From Methanocella conradii HZ254 (GTDB lineage: Archaea > Halobacteriota > Methanocellia > Methanocellales > Methanocellaceae): a stretch of 64,000 bases of DNA. The notes beneath the pieces are model-generated. The model was not told where the DNA came from. It ran no database searches and worked only from the letters and a program-made list of their open reading frames with translations. Shown one piece after another: positions 7,836-16,136 of the stretch. The stretch spans positions 496,001-560,000 of the forward strand of contig NC_017034.1 in NCBI RefSeq assembly GCF_000251105.1, read 5' to 3'. How positions within the stretch are numbered: the stretch's first letter is position 1; each line of letters begins with the position of its first letter. A program made the position numbers and the translations under genes.

Positions 7836-9182
7836 CCAGTAGTTACGATGTTTTCTAGTGGGTTGTTGGGTGATGGTTTGGGTTTTTTCTTTTTTGTGTG
7901 TATTTTAGTGGTGGTCGTGGTGGTGTTTGTAAAAGGAGTGTTATGGTTTGGTCTGCTTTTGTTTTCTGGTTAGGTCGATAGCGTTCGCTGGGAGTGTGTG
8001 TGGTTTTATCGTCTAACTGGTTGTTACTAGCCACGTTCTTTCTCCTTGTTCTCCCACGTCTCATCTTCCAGGACTAGGATGTGTCCTAGCATTCTTTTAA
8101 AAGCTTTCATGGTCATGTACACGGGCATTGTTTTTACGAGGAGTTTCCAAAGGTTGGCGAGTATAAGGCTGATAGTCTCTAATAAGAGCCGGTAGGCCAT
8201 GCTGGTGCTGCTCGTAACCGCGTCCACCATGTTCTTAGCGAGACAATTCTCGATGTTCCACCGGTAGGGGTAGTGGACTTTTACCATGACGTCTTCGATG
8301 TTGCTCACATAGGCATAGTACTCGTTGCATGGGTCGTACTGGAAGTGCATCTTCACCACCCGGTCTCCCCCAGTCCCACTCTTCATCAAATAATCCTTAA
8401 CCATTACACCGTCGAGGACTGACTCCTTGTACAGTTCGTCTGTTCTACTATTCAACTTGTAGGGGGTTAAAAAGTTCATGCCCCTAGCTTCTATAACGTT
8501 GTAAACGTCCACACTGCAGAAATAACGGTCCATGAGCACCAATCCTGGAGAGCAGGGCAGTCTCTCCAAGAGTTTTTCTACCATGATAGCGTTGGTAGCC
8601 CCTTGCTCGTAGGGCTGGATGGCGAGGGCGAGGAAGCTACCCCGCCCGGTCAGGCCACAAACCCCGTACCTGAGACACCTCTTCATCTTATCCCCTTTCA
8701 ACACGTTCACCGTGTACATGTTCTTCCGACCATTGTAAGCCACATCGTGGAAATCAATACTCAGGTCATGATTCCTATACACGCCGGTCTTCAAGGCTAT
8801 CCGGGCGGACAAGGCGAGCAACACGTTACACTTCACTATCATCCCTTCCACGGGTATTCTGCCGAGTTTAAGCACCACGTCAGGGCTCATAGCCTTATGA
8901 GTCTTACAAAAATCCTCGATACTCGTACAATCCAACGAACACCCGACCAGGTATAACAGTCTTTTCCACCCATCCCTTATACTCAAATGAAACAGTTTGG
9001 AGAACTTCCGGGATAAAGGTTTTAAACTCTTCGAACAAAACACCCCTTCAGGGGCTATTAGCCTGGATGATGCTACTAGTTTCATAACCTAAACATCCAG
9101 CCCAAAAGCTAATAGCCCTTAGCTTCCTAAACCACCACAACCCCCTAAAACACAACCACCTAGAAACCATCGTAACTACTGG
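7836..9182 (-). mobile_element. Insertion sequence, ISH3/IS4-like, 1.35 kb
   Basis: The ends are imperfect terminal inverted repeats: ccagtagttacgatg starts the left end at 7836 and its reverse complement finishes the right end at 9182, with matching continuing for about 30 bp. The trinucleotide tgt flanks both sides (7833-7835 and 9183-9185) and may be the target-site duplication. One transposase gene fills most of the element. It is inserted inside the CACAGAGG inverted-repeat region. Base composition is more AT-rich than the flanking genes. Confidence 0.8.
8027..9085 (-). CDS. DDE transposase, ISH3/IS4-like
   Basis: A 352-residue transposase. The probable catalytic acids are D in IDFHDVAYNG (about residue 112), D in LVLMDRYF (about residue 185), and E in the YPYRWNIENCL block near residue 280, which resembles the Y-(2)-R-(3)-E signature of IS4-type enzymes. 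The length is normal and no stop or frameshift is seen, so the element may still be active. It reads toward the left end of the insertion sequence. The exact family (ISH3 versus another IS4 group) would need a database comparison. Confidence 0.82.
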   Translation of the reverse strand: MKLVASSRLIAPEGVFCSKSLKPLSRKFSKLFHLSIRDGWKRLLYLVGCSLDCTSIEDFCKTHKAMSPDVVLKLGRIPVEGMIVKCNVLLALSARIALKTGVYRNHDLSIDFHDVAYNGRKNMYTVNVLKGDKMKRCLRYGVCGLTGRGSFLALAIQPYEQGATNAIMVEKLLERLPCSPGLVLMDRYFCSVDVYNVIEARGMNFLTPYKLNSRTDELYKESVLDGVMVKDYLMKSGTGGDRVVKMHFQYDPCNEYYAYVSNIEDVMVKVHYPYRWNIENCLAKNMVDAVTSSTSMAYRLLLETISLILANLWKLLVKTMPVYMTMKAFKRMLGHILVLEDETWENKEKERG

Positions 9183-9185
9183 TGT

Positions 9186-9236
9186 CCTTTGTGAACCTCT
9201 GTGGTAAAAATAATAGCTCTGTGCCCTCTGTGGTTA
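9186..9236 (-). repeat. Right copy of long inverted repeat (CACAGAGG-rich)
   Basis: Inverted counterpart of the repeat at 7589-7635. It lies directly beyond the right end of the insertion sequence and ends 27 bp before the stop of the phosphate permease gene. Together the two arms could form a very long hairpin if the insertion sequence were absent. Confidence 0.8.
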
Positions 9237-9262
9237 AACCTAACTATGCGGTCAATTATCAA

Positions 9263-10264
9263 TCATATCCCTACCAGCTTGAGGGCGAAATACGAAATCG
9301 CCGCGCCAACCGCGGCGACGGGTATGGTCAATACCCAAGCGGTTAGAATATTTAACACTACTTCTTTATTCAAGACGCCAGTACCACCTGCCATGACCGT
9401 GCCCACGATGCTCGACGATATGACGTGCGTCGTGCTGATGGGCGCGCCTATGTGAGAGCCGACCGCTATGGTGAGCGCGGTGGCGGTCTCGGCGGCGAAG
9501 CCCTGGGACGGCGAAAGTTCCTCCTTTCCGATGCGCTCGCCAAGTGTCCTGATAATCCTCCACCCTCCCATGGCCGTGCCCAGGCCTATGGCTGCGGCGC
9601 AGGCGACCACGATCCACGGCTCTATGACAGGCGTGCTATTATAGGTCACCGCCACGAACATGGCGATTATCCCCATCGTCTTCTGGGCGTCGTTTGAGCC
9701 GTGGGTCAGGGATACGGCGGCCGATGAGAGCACCTGTATCCTCTTAAAGATGGAGTGCGCCCTCTCGCGGCTCATCCTTGATATTATGAACCTGCCTATG
9801 AGGTACATGAAGGCCAGGCCCAGGGCTATGCCCACGACCGGCGATATGAACAGGGCGAGAACGATGTTGGTAAGGCCCCCCAACTTAACGCCCGATATGC
9901 CTATTGCGGCCAGGCCGCTGCCCACCAGTCCCCCTATCAGGGCGTGGGAAGAGCTCACGGGGAGGCCGTAGTACCAGGTTATAAGGTCCCAGATGATGGC
10001 GCCCATGAGGCCGGCTATGACGATGGCTATCGTAAGCCTTTCCGGGGGGATTATGCTCGTGGCGATGACCTTTGCCACCGCGGTGCCCAGCAGGAAGGGG
10101 CCCACCATGTTCATGAGAGCGCACATGCCAATGGCCACCTGTGGAGGCAGGGCCTTCGTATATATGACCGTGGCGACGGCGTTCGCAGTGTCGTGGAAGC
10201 CGTTCATAACGTCGAATAGAAGGGCCACTATTATAGCTATGACCATTAGCAGGAATGGGTCCAT
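9263..10264 (-). CDS. pit: PiT-family inorganic phosphate permease
   Basis: A 333-residue polytopic protein of the PiT/PHO4 family, which imports phosphate coupled to H+ or Na+. The two family signature repeats are visible: GFHDTANAVAT near residue 22 and SHGSNDAQKTMG near residue 190. About ten hydrophobic helices are spread over the length, and a second GAPISTTHV block follows the second repeat, as in the family. The size fits the short archaeal form. No phoU-like gene is adjacent. A 216-bp divergent intergenic region (10265-10480) separates it from pyrC and contains AT-rich promoter-like sequence. Confidence 0.93.
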   Translation of the reverse strand: MDPFLLMVIAIIVALLFDVMNGFHDTANAVATVIYTKALPPQVAIGMCALMNMVGPFLLGTAVAKVIATSIIPPERLTIAIVIAGLMGAIIWDLITWYYGLPVSSSHALIGGLVGSGLAAIGISGVKLGGLTNIVLALFISPVVGIALGLAFMYLIGRFIISRMSRERAHSIFKRIQVLSSAAVSLTHGSNDAQKTMGIIAMFVAVTYNSTPVIEPWIVVACAAAIGLGTAMGGWRIIRTLGERIGKEELSPSQGFAAETATALTIAVGSHIGAPISTTHVISSSIVGTVMAGGTGVLNKEVVLNILTAWVLTIPVAAVGAAISYFALKLVGI

Positions 10265-10480
10265 CGCTCAAGCCACCAGAGACTAATGAACCAGGTTTAT
10301 GGCATAGGATAAATTGTTTGCTATATATTTCTATATAGTCTATATATTAAATCATTAATGAAAAATCATTATAGCTGTGAGCGTTTCGTCTTCTTGGGCC
10401 CTGGCCAGTCAGCCTGAATTTTATGATTATATAGCGGAAAGACGCAAACTAGTTATCCAGGTAGGAGGCTGTCTATATTA

Positions 10481-11809
10481 ATGCACGAGCTAGTCGTTGA
10501 GAATGCACGGGTGCTCTTCGAGGATGTGGTGACATGCTCGATAGGCGTGGACGAGGGCAGGATAACGAGGATAGCAAAGATACTCAAGGGCGAGCGGAGG
10601 TATGATGCACATGGGCTGCTCGCCCTGCCTGGAATAATCGATTCTCATGTGCATTTCCGCGACATGGGCCAGGAGGAGAAGGAGGACTGGCTTTCCGGGA
10701 GTAAGTCTGCCATCTATGGCGGAGTGACCATGGTCGTCGACATGCCTAACACAGACCCCCCCACGTTCGATGAGGAAGCCTTCCAGGATAAGCTGGCAGT
10801 TGCCCGGAACCGCTCCATGGTGGACTTCGCCATCAACGCCGGCGTGTCTAGTAACCTTAAAGAGCTTTCAGCCATGTGGAGGCGGGGCGCCCTCGCCTTC
10901 GGCGAGATATTCATGGCGAAGAGCACTGGAGGCTATAGCGTGGATGGCCCCACGCTCAAGGCCGCGCTCCTCGAGATAAAAGGGATGGGCGCCACAGCGA
11001 GCATCCACGCCGAGGATGAGGAGCTAAGCTCGCAGAGGGCTAAAGAGCTGATAAATGACAATGGCGAGGACGTCTACTCGCGCATGAGGCCCCCTGAATC
11101 CGAGGCCAGCGCCGTACAGGAGGCCATAAGGCTGGGGCAGGAGACGGGTGCGGCCATACACATCACCCATGTCAGCACCTCCAGGGCGGTGGAGCTCATC
11201 AGAAGAGAGCCTGTAACCTGCGACGTGACGCCCCATCACCTTTTATTAAACATGCATCATTGGGGTAAGCTAAAGGCCTATGCTAAGATGAACCCGCCAT
11301 TGCGGCCTAAAAGGGACGTTGAGGCGCTCTGGGAAGCGGTCAGGGATGGCACAATAGACGTGCTCGCATCTGACCACGCCCCGCACACGAAAGACGAGAA
11401 GGCGGCGGACGTTAAGGCAGCCCCCGCCGGCGTGCCCGGCGTAGAGACGATGGTGCCGCTTATGCTCAAGGAGGTCGCAGATGGAAGGATATCCCTGCAA
11501 AGGCTCATCGACATGACGTCCGCCAACCCCGCGAGGATATTTGGAATACCTGGCAAGGGCCGGATCGAGGAGGGCTGCGATGCTGACATGGCATTCTTCG
11601 ACATCGGCGCCCGCAGGGTCATTCATGGCCACGAGCTCCACAGCAAGGCCGGGTGGACGCCCTTCGAGGGCTTCGAGGGCATCTTCCCCGTGGCGGTGAT
11701 GCAGCGTGGCGAGCTCCTCCTGGAAGGGAAGGAGTTCTATGGCAGGCGGGGGGCAGGCAGGTTCATAAGAGGGAAGGGCTATACAAGAGGCCTGCAAAAT
11801 ATACAATAA
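10481..11809 (+). CDS. pyrC: Dihydroorotase
   Basis: Dihydroorotase closes carbamoyl-aspartate to dihydroorotate in pyrimidine synthesis. The 442-residue protein has the class I metal motif HVH at residues 56-58 (within IDSHVHFRD), the probable carboxylated Lys147 (IFMAKSTGG), later His ligands in SIHAED and ITHVSTS, and the catalytic SDHAPH block. Length fits the family. A TATA-like element (gattatatagc, 10425-10435) and a good ribosome binding site (gtaggagg, about 10462-10469) precede the ATG. No other pyr gene is adjacent. A terminator-like feature was not seen downstream, but the next unit has its own TATA box. Confidence 0.94.
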   Translation: MHELVVENARVLFEDVVTCSIGVDEGRITRIAKILKGERRYDAHGLLALPGIIDSHVHFRDMGQEEKEDWLSGSKSAIYGGVTMVVDMPNTDPPTFDEEAFQDKLAVARNRSMVDFAINAGVSSNLKELSAMWRRGALAFGEIFMAKSTGGYSVDGPTLKAALLEIKGMGATASIHAEDEELSSQRAKELINDNGEDVYSRMRPPESEASAVQEAIRLGQETGAAIHITHVSTSRAVELIRREPVTCDVTPHHLLLNMHHWGKLKAYAKMNPPLRPKRDVEALWEAVRDGTIDVLASDHAPHTKDEKAADVKAAPAGVPGVETMVPLMLKEVADGRISLQRLIDMTSANPARIFGIPGKGRIEEGCDADMAFFDIGARRVIHGHELHSKAGWTPFEGFEGIFPVAVMQRGELLLEGKEFYGRRGAGRFIRGKGYTRGLQNIQ

Positions 11810-11846
11810 GTCAAAAGCTTTATAAGGCGCAAAAAGAGATAATATG

Positions 11847-12095
11847 CTGCTCTCCACGAGGACGGGCGTGAGCACATCAGCCAATGATCCCGTGATCGCC
11901 CGTGCATGAGGGGAGCTAAAGTTACCGTGTTGTAAGGTCCTTGCCCGAGTTAATGGGACTCCCTATCTGTGAGGGACAAGACAACCTCAACGCGGCATAG
12001 CGCCCCGGTCACGGGGTTTACCGGGAAGGACGGCGAGGCGCCTCATTAGGATGATATCCCGGAGTTAGTGACGCGGGGATACCTATCATATTTTT
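11847..12095 (+). ncRNA. Unassigned structured RNA, about 250 nt
   Basis: A gene-free region with its own TATA box (tttataagg at 11819-11827) about 25 nt before the first stem, and a T-run at 12091-12095. Visible stems: 11849-11855 with 11910-11916 (7 bp), 11862-11868 with 11897-11903 (7 bp), 11929-11933 with 11981-11985, 11937-11940 with 11974-11977, 12003-12007 with 12012-12016 closed by a tetraloop, and 12021-12025 with 12058-12062. It lacks the conserved SRP helix-8 motif and the RNase P core motif. It could be a free-standing RNA or the leader of the downstream cation-efflux gene. I do not recognise the family. Confidence 0.6.
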
Positions 12096-12156
12096 GACGA
12101 TTAACTTTAAGGGGCATCAAAGACTATCATCTTTCTACCACGGTCGGTGGACGATT

Positions 12157-13119
12157 TTGGAAAGCGAAGGAGCGGCAAGCGATAAGGTAGAGAGGGCGAA
12201 CCAGCTAAAGAGGTCGACGGCCCGCCTGTCCATATTATCGAATACCATGCTGGTCATGATGAAGCTCGCGGTGGGCTTCGCCATAGGCTCGGTGAGCGTC
12301 ATCTCTGAGGCCATCCACTCGGGGATAGACCTTGTGGCCGCACTCATAGCATATTTCTCGGTGAAGAAGTCCGGGGAGCCTCCGGACGAGGGCCACCAGT
12401 TCGGGCACGGGAAGTTCGAGGACTTCTCGGGCCTCATCGAGGCGCTGCTGATATTCATCGCGGCCATACTAATAATAAGGGAGGCGGCCCTGAAGCTGAT
12501 GGGCCAGGGCGAAGGGCTTGACATAAGCCTGCTAGCCGCGGGAATAGCGGTCATGCTAGTCTCCGCACTGGCGAACTGGTACGTATCCAGCAGGCTCATG
12601 AAGGCGGCGAAGGCCACCGAGTCGATCGCCCTCGAGGCCGACGCCTGGCACCTGCGCACCGACGTGTACACGTCTTTGGGCATATTCGCCGGGCTTGTAT
12701 TGATTAACCTCACCGGCTGGAAGTTCCTGGACCCGCTCTTCGCCATCGCGGTTGCGCTTTTCATCATGAAAGCCGCATACGACCTCACCAGAAGGGCGAC
12801 GTCTGACCTCGTGGACACCAGGCTTCCAGAGGCCGAGGAGGAGAGGATTAAAAGCATCCTGTCCGAGCACTACCTGCAGTACGCTGGCTTCCACGAGCTT
12901 CGCACCCGCAAGTCCGGCTCCGACAGGTTCATGGACCTGCACCTGGTCGTGCCCAGAAACCAGACCGTGAGCGATGCCCACCACCTGTCGGACCACCTGG
13001 AGGCAGACCTCAGGGAAGAGTTTCCAAGGTCGAGCATCACCATCCACTTCGAGCCATGTGACGGGGAATGCGATAAGTGTGAGTGTAACTCGACGTGTAA
13101 GAGCAGGAATGGCTCGTAG
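12157..13119 (+). CDS. Cation diffusion facilitator (CDF) transporter
   Basis: A divalent-metal exporter of the CDF family, probably for Zn, Fe, Mn or Co. The chosen TTG at 12157 gives 320 residues; an in-frame TTG at 12094 lies inside the T-run that ends the upstream RNA and is less likely. Six hydrophobic helices are present. The metal-site acids appear as HSGIDLVAAL in helix 2, with GHQFGHGKFED after it, and as EADAWHLRTDVYTS in helix 5. A cytosolic C-terminal domain follows, ending in a Cys-rich tail (CDGECDKCECNSTC) that could bind metal and is not part of the standard domain. Substrate cannot be assigned from sequence alone. Confidence 0.9.
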   Translation: MESEGAASDKVERANQLKRSTARLSILSNTMLVMMKLAVGFAIGSVSVISEAIHSGIDLVAALIAYFSVKKSGEPPDEGHQFGHGKFEDFSGLIEALLIFIAAILIIREAALKLMGQGEGLDISLLAAGIAVMLVSALANWYVSSRLMKAAKATESIALEADAWHLRTDVYTSLGIFAGLVLINLTGWKFLDPLFAIAVALFIMKAAYDLTRRATSDLVDTRLPEAEEERIKSILSEHYLQYAGFHELRTRKSGSDRFMDLHLVVPRNQTVSDAHHLSDHLEADLREEFPRSSITIHFEPCDGECDKCECNSTCKSRNGS

Positions 13120-13179
13120 GGCCTTTTGGAGTGACATCGAACCAGAATGTTTTTACTGGTTAAAAACGACTTTTATTTG

Positions 13180-13491
13180 ATGTCTTTTGAGGATGCCATC
13201 AGGGCTATACAGGGCGGCGTCGTGATAGACTTTGAGGTTTCGCCAGGGGCCGGGGTGACGAGGGTTCCATGTGGCTACAACGAGTGGCGAAAGCGTATCG
13301 AGGCCAGGCTTAGGGCACCCCCCGAGAGGGGCAGGGCCAACGAGGAGCTGATGGTAGCGCTTTCCCGGCTATTCAGGGTGCCCCGGGCCAGCGTCGAGAT
13401 CGCGTCGGGCGTGGCGAACGGTAAAAAGTCAGTAAAAATAAGGGGCATCACAAGAGAAGACGCCATAAATGCGCTCAGGGGTATGCTATGA
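13180..13491 (+). CDS. DUF167 / UPF0235 (YggU-like) protein
   Basis: A small conserved protein of the DUF167 family. The core GAGVTRVPCGYNEWRKRIEAR and the ERGRANEELMVALSRLF block are typical. The ATG at 13180 is preferred because it gives about 103 residues, the usual family length, and follows an AT-rich promoter stretch; an ATG at 13147 would add 11 residues with no family counterpart. Its stop overlaps the ATG of the toprim gene by 4 nt. The biochemical role of the family is unknown. Confidence 0.9.
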   Translation: MSFEDAIRAIQGGVVIDFEVSPGAGVTRVPCGYNEWRKRIEARLRAPPERGRANEELMVALSRLFRVPRASVEIASGVANGKKSVKIRGITREDAINALRGML

Positions 13492-13910
13492 TGGACGAGC
13501 GTGAGCGCCTGGCGGAGATTCAGGCCATCCTGGACGAGCTGGCGAGCAGGGCGGCGGAGGGCGCGGTCATACTGGTCGAGGGGCGGAGGGATAAGGCATC
13601 CCTCGAGGAGCTTGGCGTGAAGGGCAACATAGTCATGACCTCCCAGAAGCAGCTTTTCAACCTTGCGGAGTGCGTGTCCAGGCAGCACAAGGACATAATA
13701 ATCCTATCGGACTGGGACGTGCGTGGCGATGAGGTGGCTCGGAGCGCTGAGGCCTTCCTCAAGTCAAACTGCGCCCGCCCTGACGTTGAGATAAGGAGAA
13801 GGCTTCGCCTCTTGACCCAAAAGGAAATCATGGACGTCGAGAGCCTGTATGGCTACATGGAGCGGTTAAAAAGTCAATGCATTACTAAACAGGCAGGCAC
13901 GCGCCGATAA
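13488..13910 (+). CDS. Toprim-domain protein (UPF0292/RNase M5-like)
   Basis: A 140-residue stand-alone toprim protein. The conserved Glu is in ILVEGRRDKASLEELG (about residues 26-41) and the DxD motif in ILSDWDVRGDEV (about residues 72-83). This is the arrangement of small primase/RNase M5-like nucleotidyl-transfer folds. Two ATG codons lie in tandem at the start; the first overlaps the DUF167 stop, showing coupling. A second toprim protein, DnaG, lies just downstream, but in a separate unit. The activity of the family is not established; a role in RNA or DNA processing is inferred from the fold. Confidence 0.88.
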   Translation: MMDERERLAEIQAILDELASRAAEGAVILVEGRRDKASLEELGVKGNIVMTSQKQLFNLAECVSRQHKDIIILSDWDVRGDEVARSAEAFLKSNCARPDVEIRRRLRLLTQKEIMDVESLYGYMERLKSQCITKQAGTRR

Positions 13911-14284
13911 ACCAAAATCTTATTAAACATTCACGACAAAGAATAACAAGGTAAATATATACCATCGCATCCTATAGATGGTCGTATTCCGAAAAATGGT
14001 CATACGACCATTTAGGGCCTCAAAGTGGCAATAAGCAAATGGCACCCTACCAATAGTCTGGTAATAATCATCACTCATCATGTTCAGAAAGCGGCAAGAA
14101 GAGCGCCGTTTATTTGGAATGGGCATGGATTAGCGGATAACCCATGCCATAAGCAAAAGGAAGAAAAGCGGAGTAACACGGCTACTAGGCCTGTTACAGC
14201 TACCGCCTTTTTTATTACCGACTATTTTAGGGAAGGCCACAGGCTTAAAAAATTGGGAAAAATGAAAAAAGGAAGTGCATAAAA
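13911..14284 (+). other. 374-nt gap before dnaG with structured-RNA features
   Basis: No gene is seen. A TATA-like element (aaatatata, 13953-13961) precedes a 10-bp hairpin (13978-13987 with 14002-14011). A 7-bp hairpin involves ggcatgg and ccatgcc (about 14122-14148). A final compound stem pairs 14168-14171 with 14203-14206 and 14173-14177 with 14193-14197 and is followed by six T (14208-14213), as in an intrinsic terminator. The block may be a small RNA of roughly 230 nt or a long dnaG leader. A purine-rich ribosome binding site (ggaag) lies just before the dnaG ATG. Confidence 0.5.
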
Positions 14285-15613
14285 ATGGAAGAATCTGACA
14301 CTACAAAGTACGTGATTCACGCTCATATCAGTGCTGAGGGCGTCGTCGAGCGCCCGGACGTGGTAGGAGCCGTGTTCGGCCAGACGGAAGGGCTACTGGG
14401 CGCCGATCTGGACCTGAGGGAATTGCAAAAGACGGGGAGGATAGGCCGCATCGAGGTGAACATAACCTCCAAGTACGGCAAGTCGAGCGGCAATATACTA
14501 ATACCCTCGAGCCTCGACAAGGTGGAGACGTCGATACTGGCCGCCGCCCTTGAGACCATCGACAGGGTCGGCCCGTGCATCTCAAAGATATCGGTCACCA
14601 AGATAGAGGACGTGAGGTCCTCGAAAAGGCAGCAGATCATCGAGAGGGCCAAGCACATATTGACGGCCATGTTCGACGAGACCGTGCCCGAGAGCCAGGA
14701 GCTCACCGAGGCGGTCAAGTCGGCCGTGAGGGTCGAAGAGGTCACCTTTATAGATAACCTGCCGGCCGGCCCGGATGTGCTCGACTCGGACGCCATCATA
14801 GTGGTCGAGGGGCGGGCGGACGTGCTTAACCTTCTGAGGGCTGGCATAAAGAACGCCATCGCAGTCGAAGGCACCAACGTGCCGCAGCTCGTCGCCGAGC
14901 TGAGCAAGAAGAAGACCGTGACGGTGTTCACCGACAGCGACAGGGGCGGAGACCTGATATTAAAGGAGCTCCTCCAGGTGGCTGACGTGGACTACATCGC
15001 CAGGCCCCCTGAGGGCAAGAGCGTGGAGGACCTGACCCAGAAAGAGATAATAAAGGCCCTTCGCAGCAAGGTGCCCGTGGAGCAGGTCGTCGAGGTGCCC
15101 CAGCGCAGGCGCAACAAGCAGCAGCAACAGCAGCAGGAGGCCGCCAGGGCGGAGCAGAACGGCAAGCATGATGCCCAGCAGCGCGAGTACCAGCGGCCCG
15201 AGCGGCCTGAGCGGGAGAGGGGCGAGACGCCCCGCCGCAAGAGCCTCCGCCGCATGGAGGAGCGCCCGGAGAGGCGGGAGCCTCCAAAGGAGCAGGAGCA
15301 GCAGCCCGAGGCAAAGAAGCCCGAGCCCAGGGAGGCCGGGGAATTCGCCGAGATAATGAAGGACCTGGCGGGCACGCTGAGCGCGAAGCTGCTCGACGCC
15401 AACAAGAACGTCCTGCAAAAAGTTGCGGTCAGGGACCTGGCCAACGTGCTCAAGGAGACCAATGGCGAGGTCAAGAGCGTCGTGTTCGACGGCGTAATTA
15501 CGCAAAGAATGCTGGACATCGCGGCCGAGAAGAACCTCGAGTACCTGGTCGGCGTCAAGATGGGCAGCATCGTGAAGCAGCCCGCCAACGTGAAAGTTAT
15601 AACCACGGAATAG
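14285..15613 (+). CDS. dnaG: Archaeal DnaG primase-like protein
   Basis: A 442-residue toprim protein of the archaeal DnaG type. The N-terminal ~160 residues form the archaeal-specific domain; the toprim domain holds IVVEGRADVLNLLRAG (about residues 173-188) and the TVFTDSDRGG acidic motif (about residues 214-223). A low-complexity Glu/Gln/Arg/Pro linker spans about residues 272-355, and a conserved C-terminal domain ends the protein. Archaeal DnaG is known as an exosome subunit with limited primase activity. The linker is longer than in many relatives. A terminator hairpin follows the stop. Confidence 0.94.
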   Translation: MEESDTTKYVIHAHISAEGVVERPDVVGAVFGQTEGLLGADLDLRELQKTGRIGRIEVNITSKYGKSSGNILIPSSLDKVETSILAAALETIDRVGPCISKISVTKIEDVRSSKRQQIIERAKHILTAMFDETVPESQELTEAVKSAVRVEEVTFIDNLPAGPDVLDSDAIIVVEGRADVLNLLRAGIKNAIAVEGTNVPQLVAELSKKKTVTVFTDSDRGGDLILKELLQVADVDYIARPPEGKSVEDLTQKEIIKALRSKVPVEQVVEVPQRRRNKQQQQQQEAARAEQNGKHDAQQREYQRPERPERERGETPRRKSLRRMEERPERREPPKEQEQQPEAKKPEPREAGEFAEIMKDLAGTLSAKLLDANKNVLQKVAVRDLANVLKETNGEVKSVVFDGVITQRMLDIAAEKNLEYLVGVKMGSIVKQPANVKVITTE

Positions 15614-15621
15614 ACAGGTTG

Positions 15622-15646
15622 TCGGGCCGTAAGGCCCGCCTTTTTT
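15622..15646 (+). terminator. Terminator hairpin after dnaG
   Basis: The stem CGGGCC-gtaa-GGCCCG at 15623-15638 is followed by cc and six T. It lies 9 nt after the dnaG stop and reaches the stop of the convergent rimI gene, so it can end dnaG transcription. Confidence 0.75.
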
Positions 15647-16103
15647 ATAGAAGTAATGTCATGTTTTCCATGGGCTTAACCATGATGTAGGCATTATCGC
15701 CGTTCCTGTAGTAATTGCTCACCATGCCAAGGAACTTGAAGCCCTGCTTAAAGTAAAAAGTCTGGGCCGCCAGGTTGCTCGCCCTCACCTCCAGGCGCAC
15801 CATGCTCGCCCTACCCCTCACCGAATCGACGTACTCTTTTACGAGCATGGAGCCTATGCCCCTGCGCCGGTACCCCTCCTTAACGGCAAGGAGTAGGATC
15901 CTAGCCTCGTCCATGTACAGCGCCCCGAGCAAGTAGCCCACCACCTCGCCGCCCTCCTCGGCCACGATGAACCCCTCCATAGGCCTGCTCTCTATCATGG
16001 CGTACAACAGCGGGTTTGGCTCGTGGAAAACAGCCTCCTCAATCTCGAGTATCTCTCTCGAGTCGTCCAGCTCGAAAGGCCTAATCCTGACCAGGCGTGA
16101 CAC
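15645..16103 (-). CDS. rimI: RimI-type protein N-alpha-acetyltransferase
   Basis: A 152-residue GNAT enzyme. The acetyl-CoA binding motif appears as RRRGIGSMLV (about residues 79-88), with the upstream LLAVKEGYR strand and the downstream LEVRASNLAAQTFYFKQGF block typical of RimI and archaeal Ard1. Archaeal RimI-like enzymes acetylate protein N-termini co-translationally. It is divergent from the UPF0146 gene; the short region between them (16104-16136) holds a strong TATA box reading right. The start is the first ATG of the domain. Confidence 0.9.
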   Translation of the reverse strand: MSRLVRIRPFELDDSREILEIEEAVFHEPNPLLYAMIESRPMEGFIVAEEGGEVVGYLLGALYMDEARILLLAVKEGYRRRGIGSMLVKEYVDSVRGRASMVRLEVRASNLAAQTFYFKQGFKFLGMVSNYYRNGDNAYIMVKPMENMTLLL

Positions 16104-16136
16104 CCCATTTTATATATGGCTAGTTTCATAATATGC

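Noticed and set aside
7855..8064. A 69-codon minus-strand frame inside the insertion sequence
   Set aside because: It overlaps the IS end and the transposase 3' end, with low-complexity Lys/Thr composition and no start context.
11847..12095. Possible SRP RNA or RNase P RNA
   Set aside because: The invariant SRP helix-8 motif and the RNase P core motifs are absent on either strand.
12094..12156. TTG at 12094 as the start of the CDF transporter
   Set aside because: It falls inside the T-run ending the upstream RNA, and the extra residues do not fit the family.
14928..15606. Long minus-strand frames across the dnaG linker
   Set aside because: They arise from the GC-rich biased linker of dnaG. 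Leu/Arg/Cys runs are unlike real proteins.
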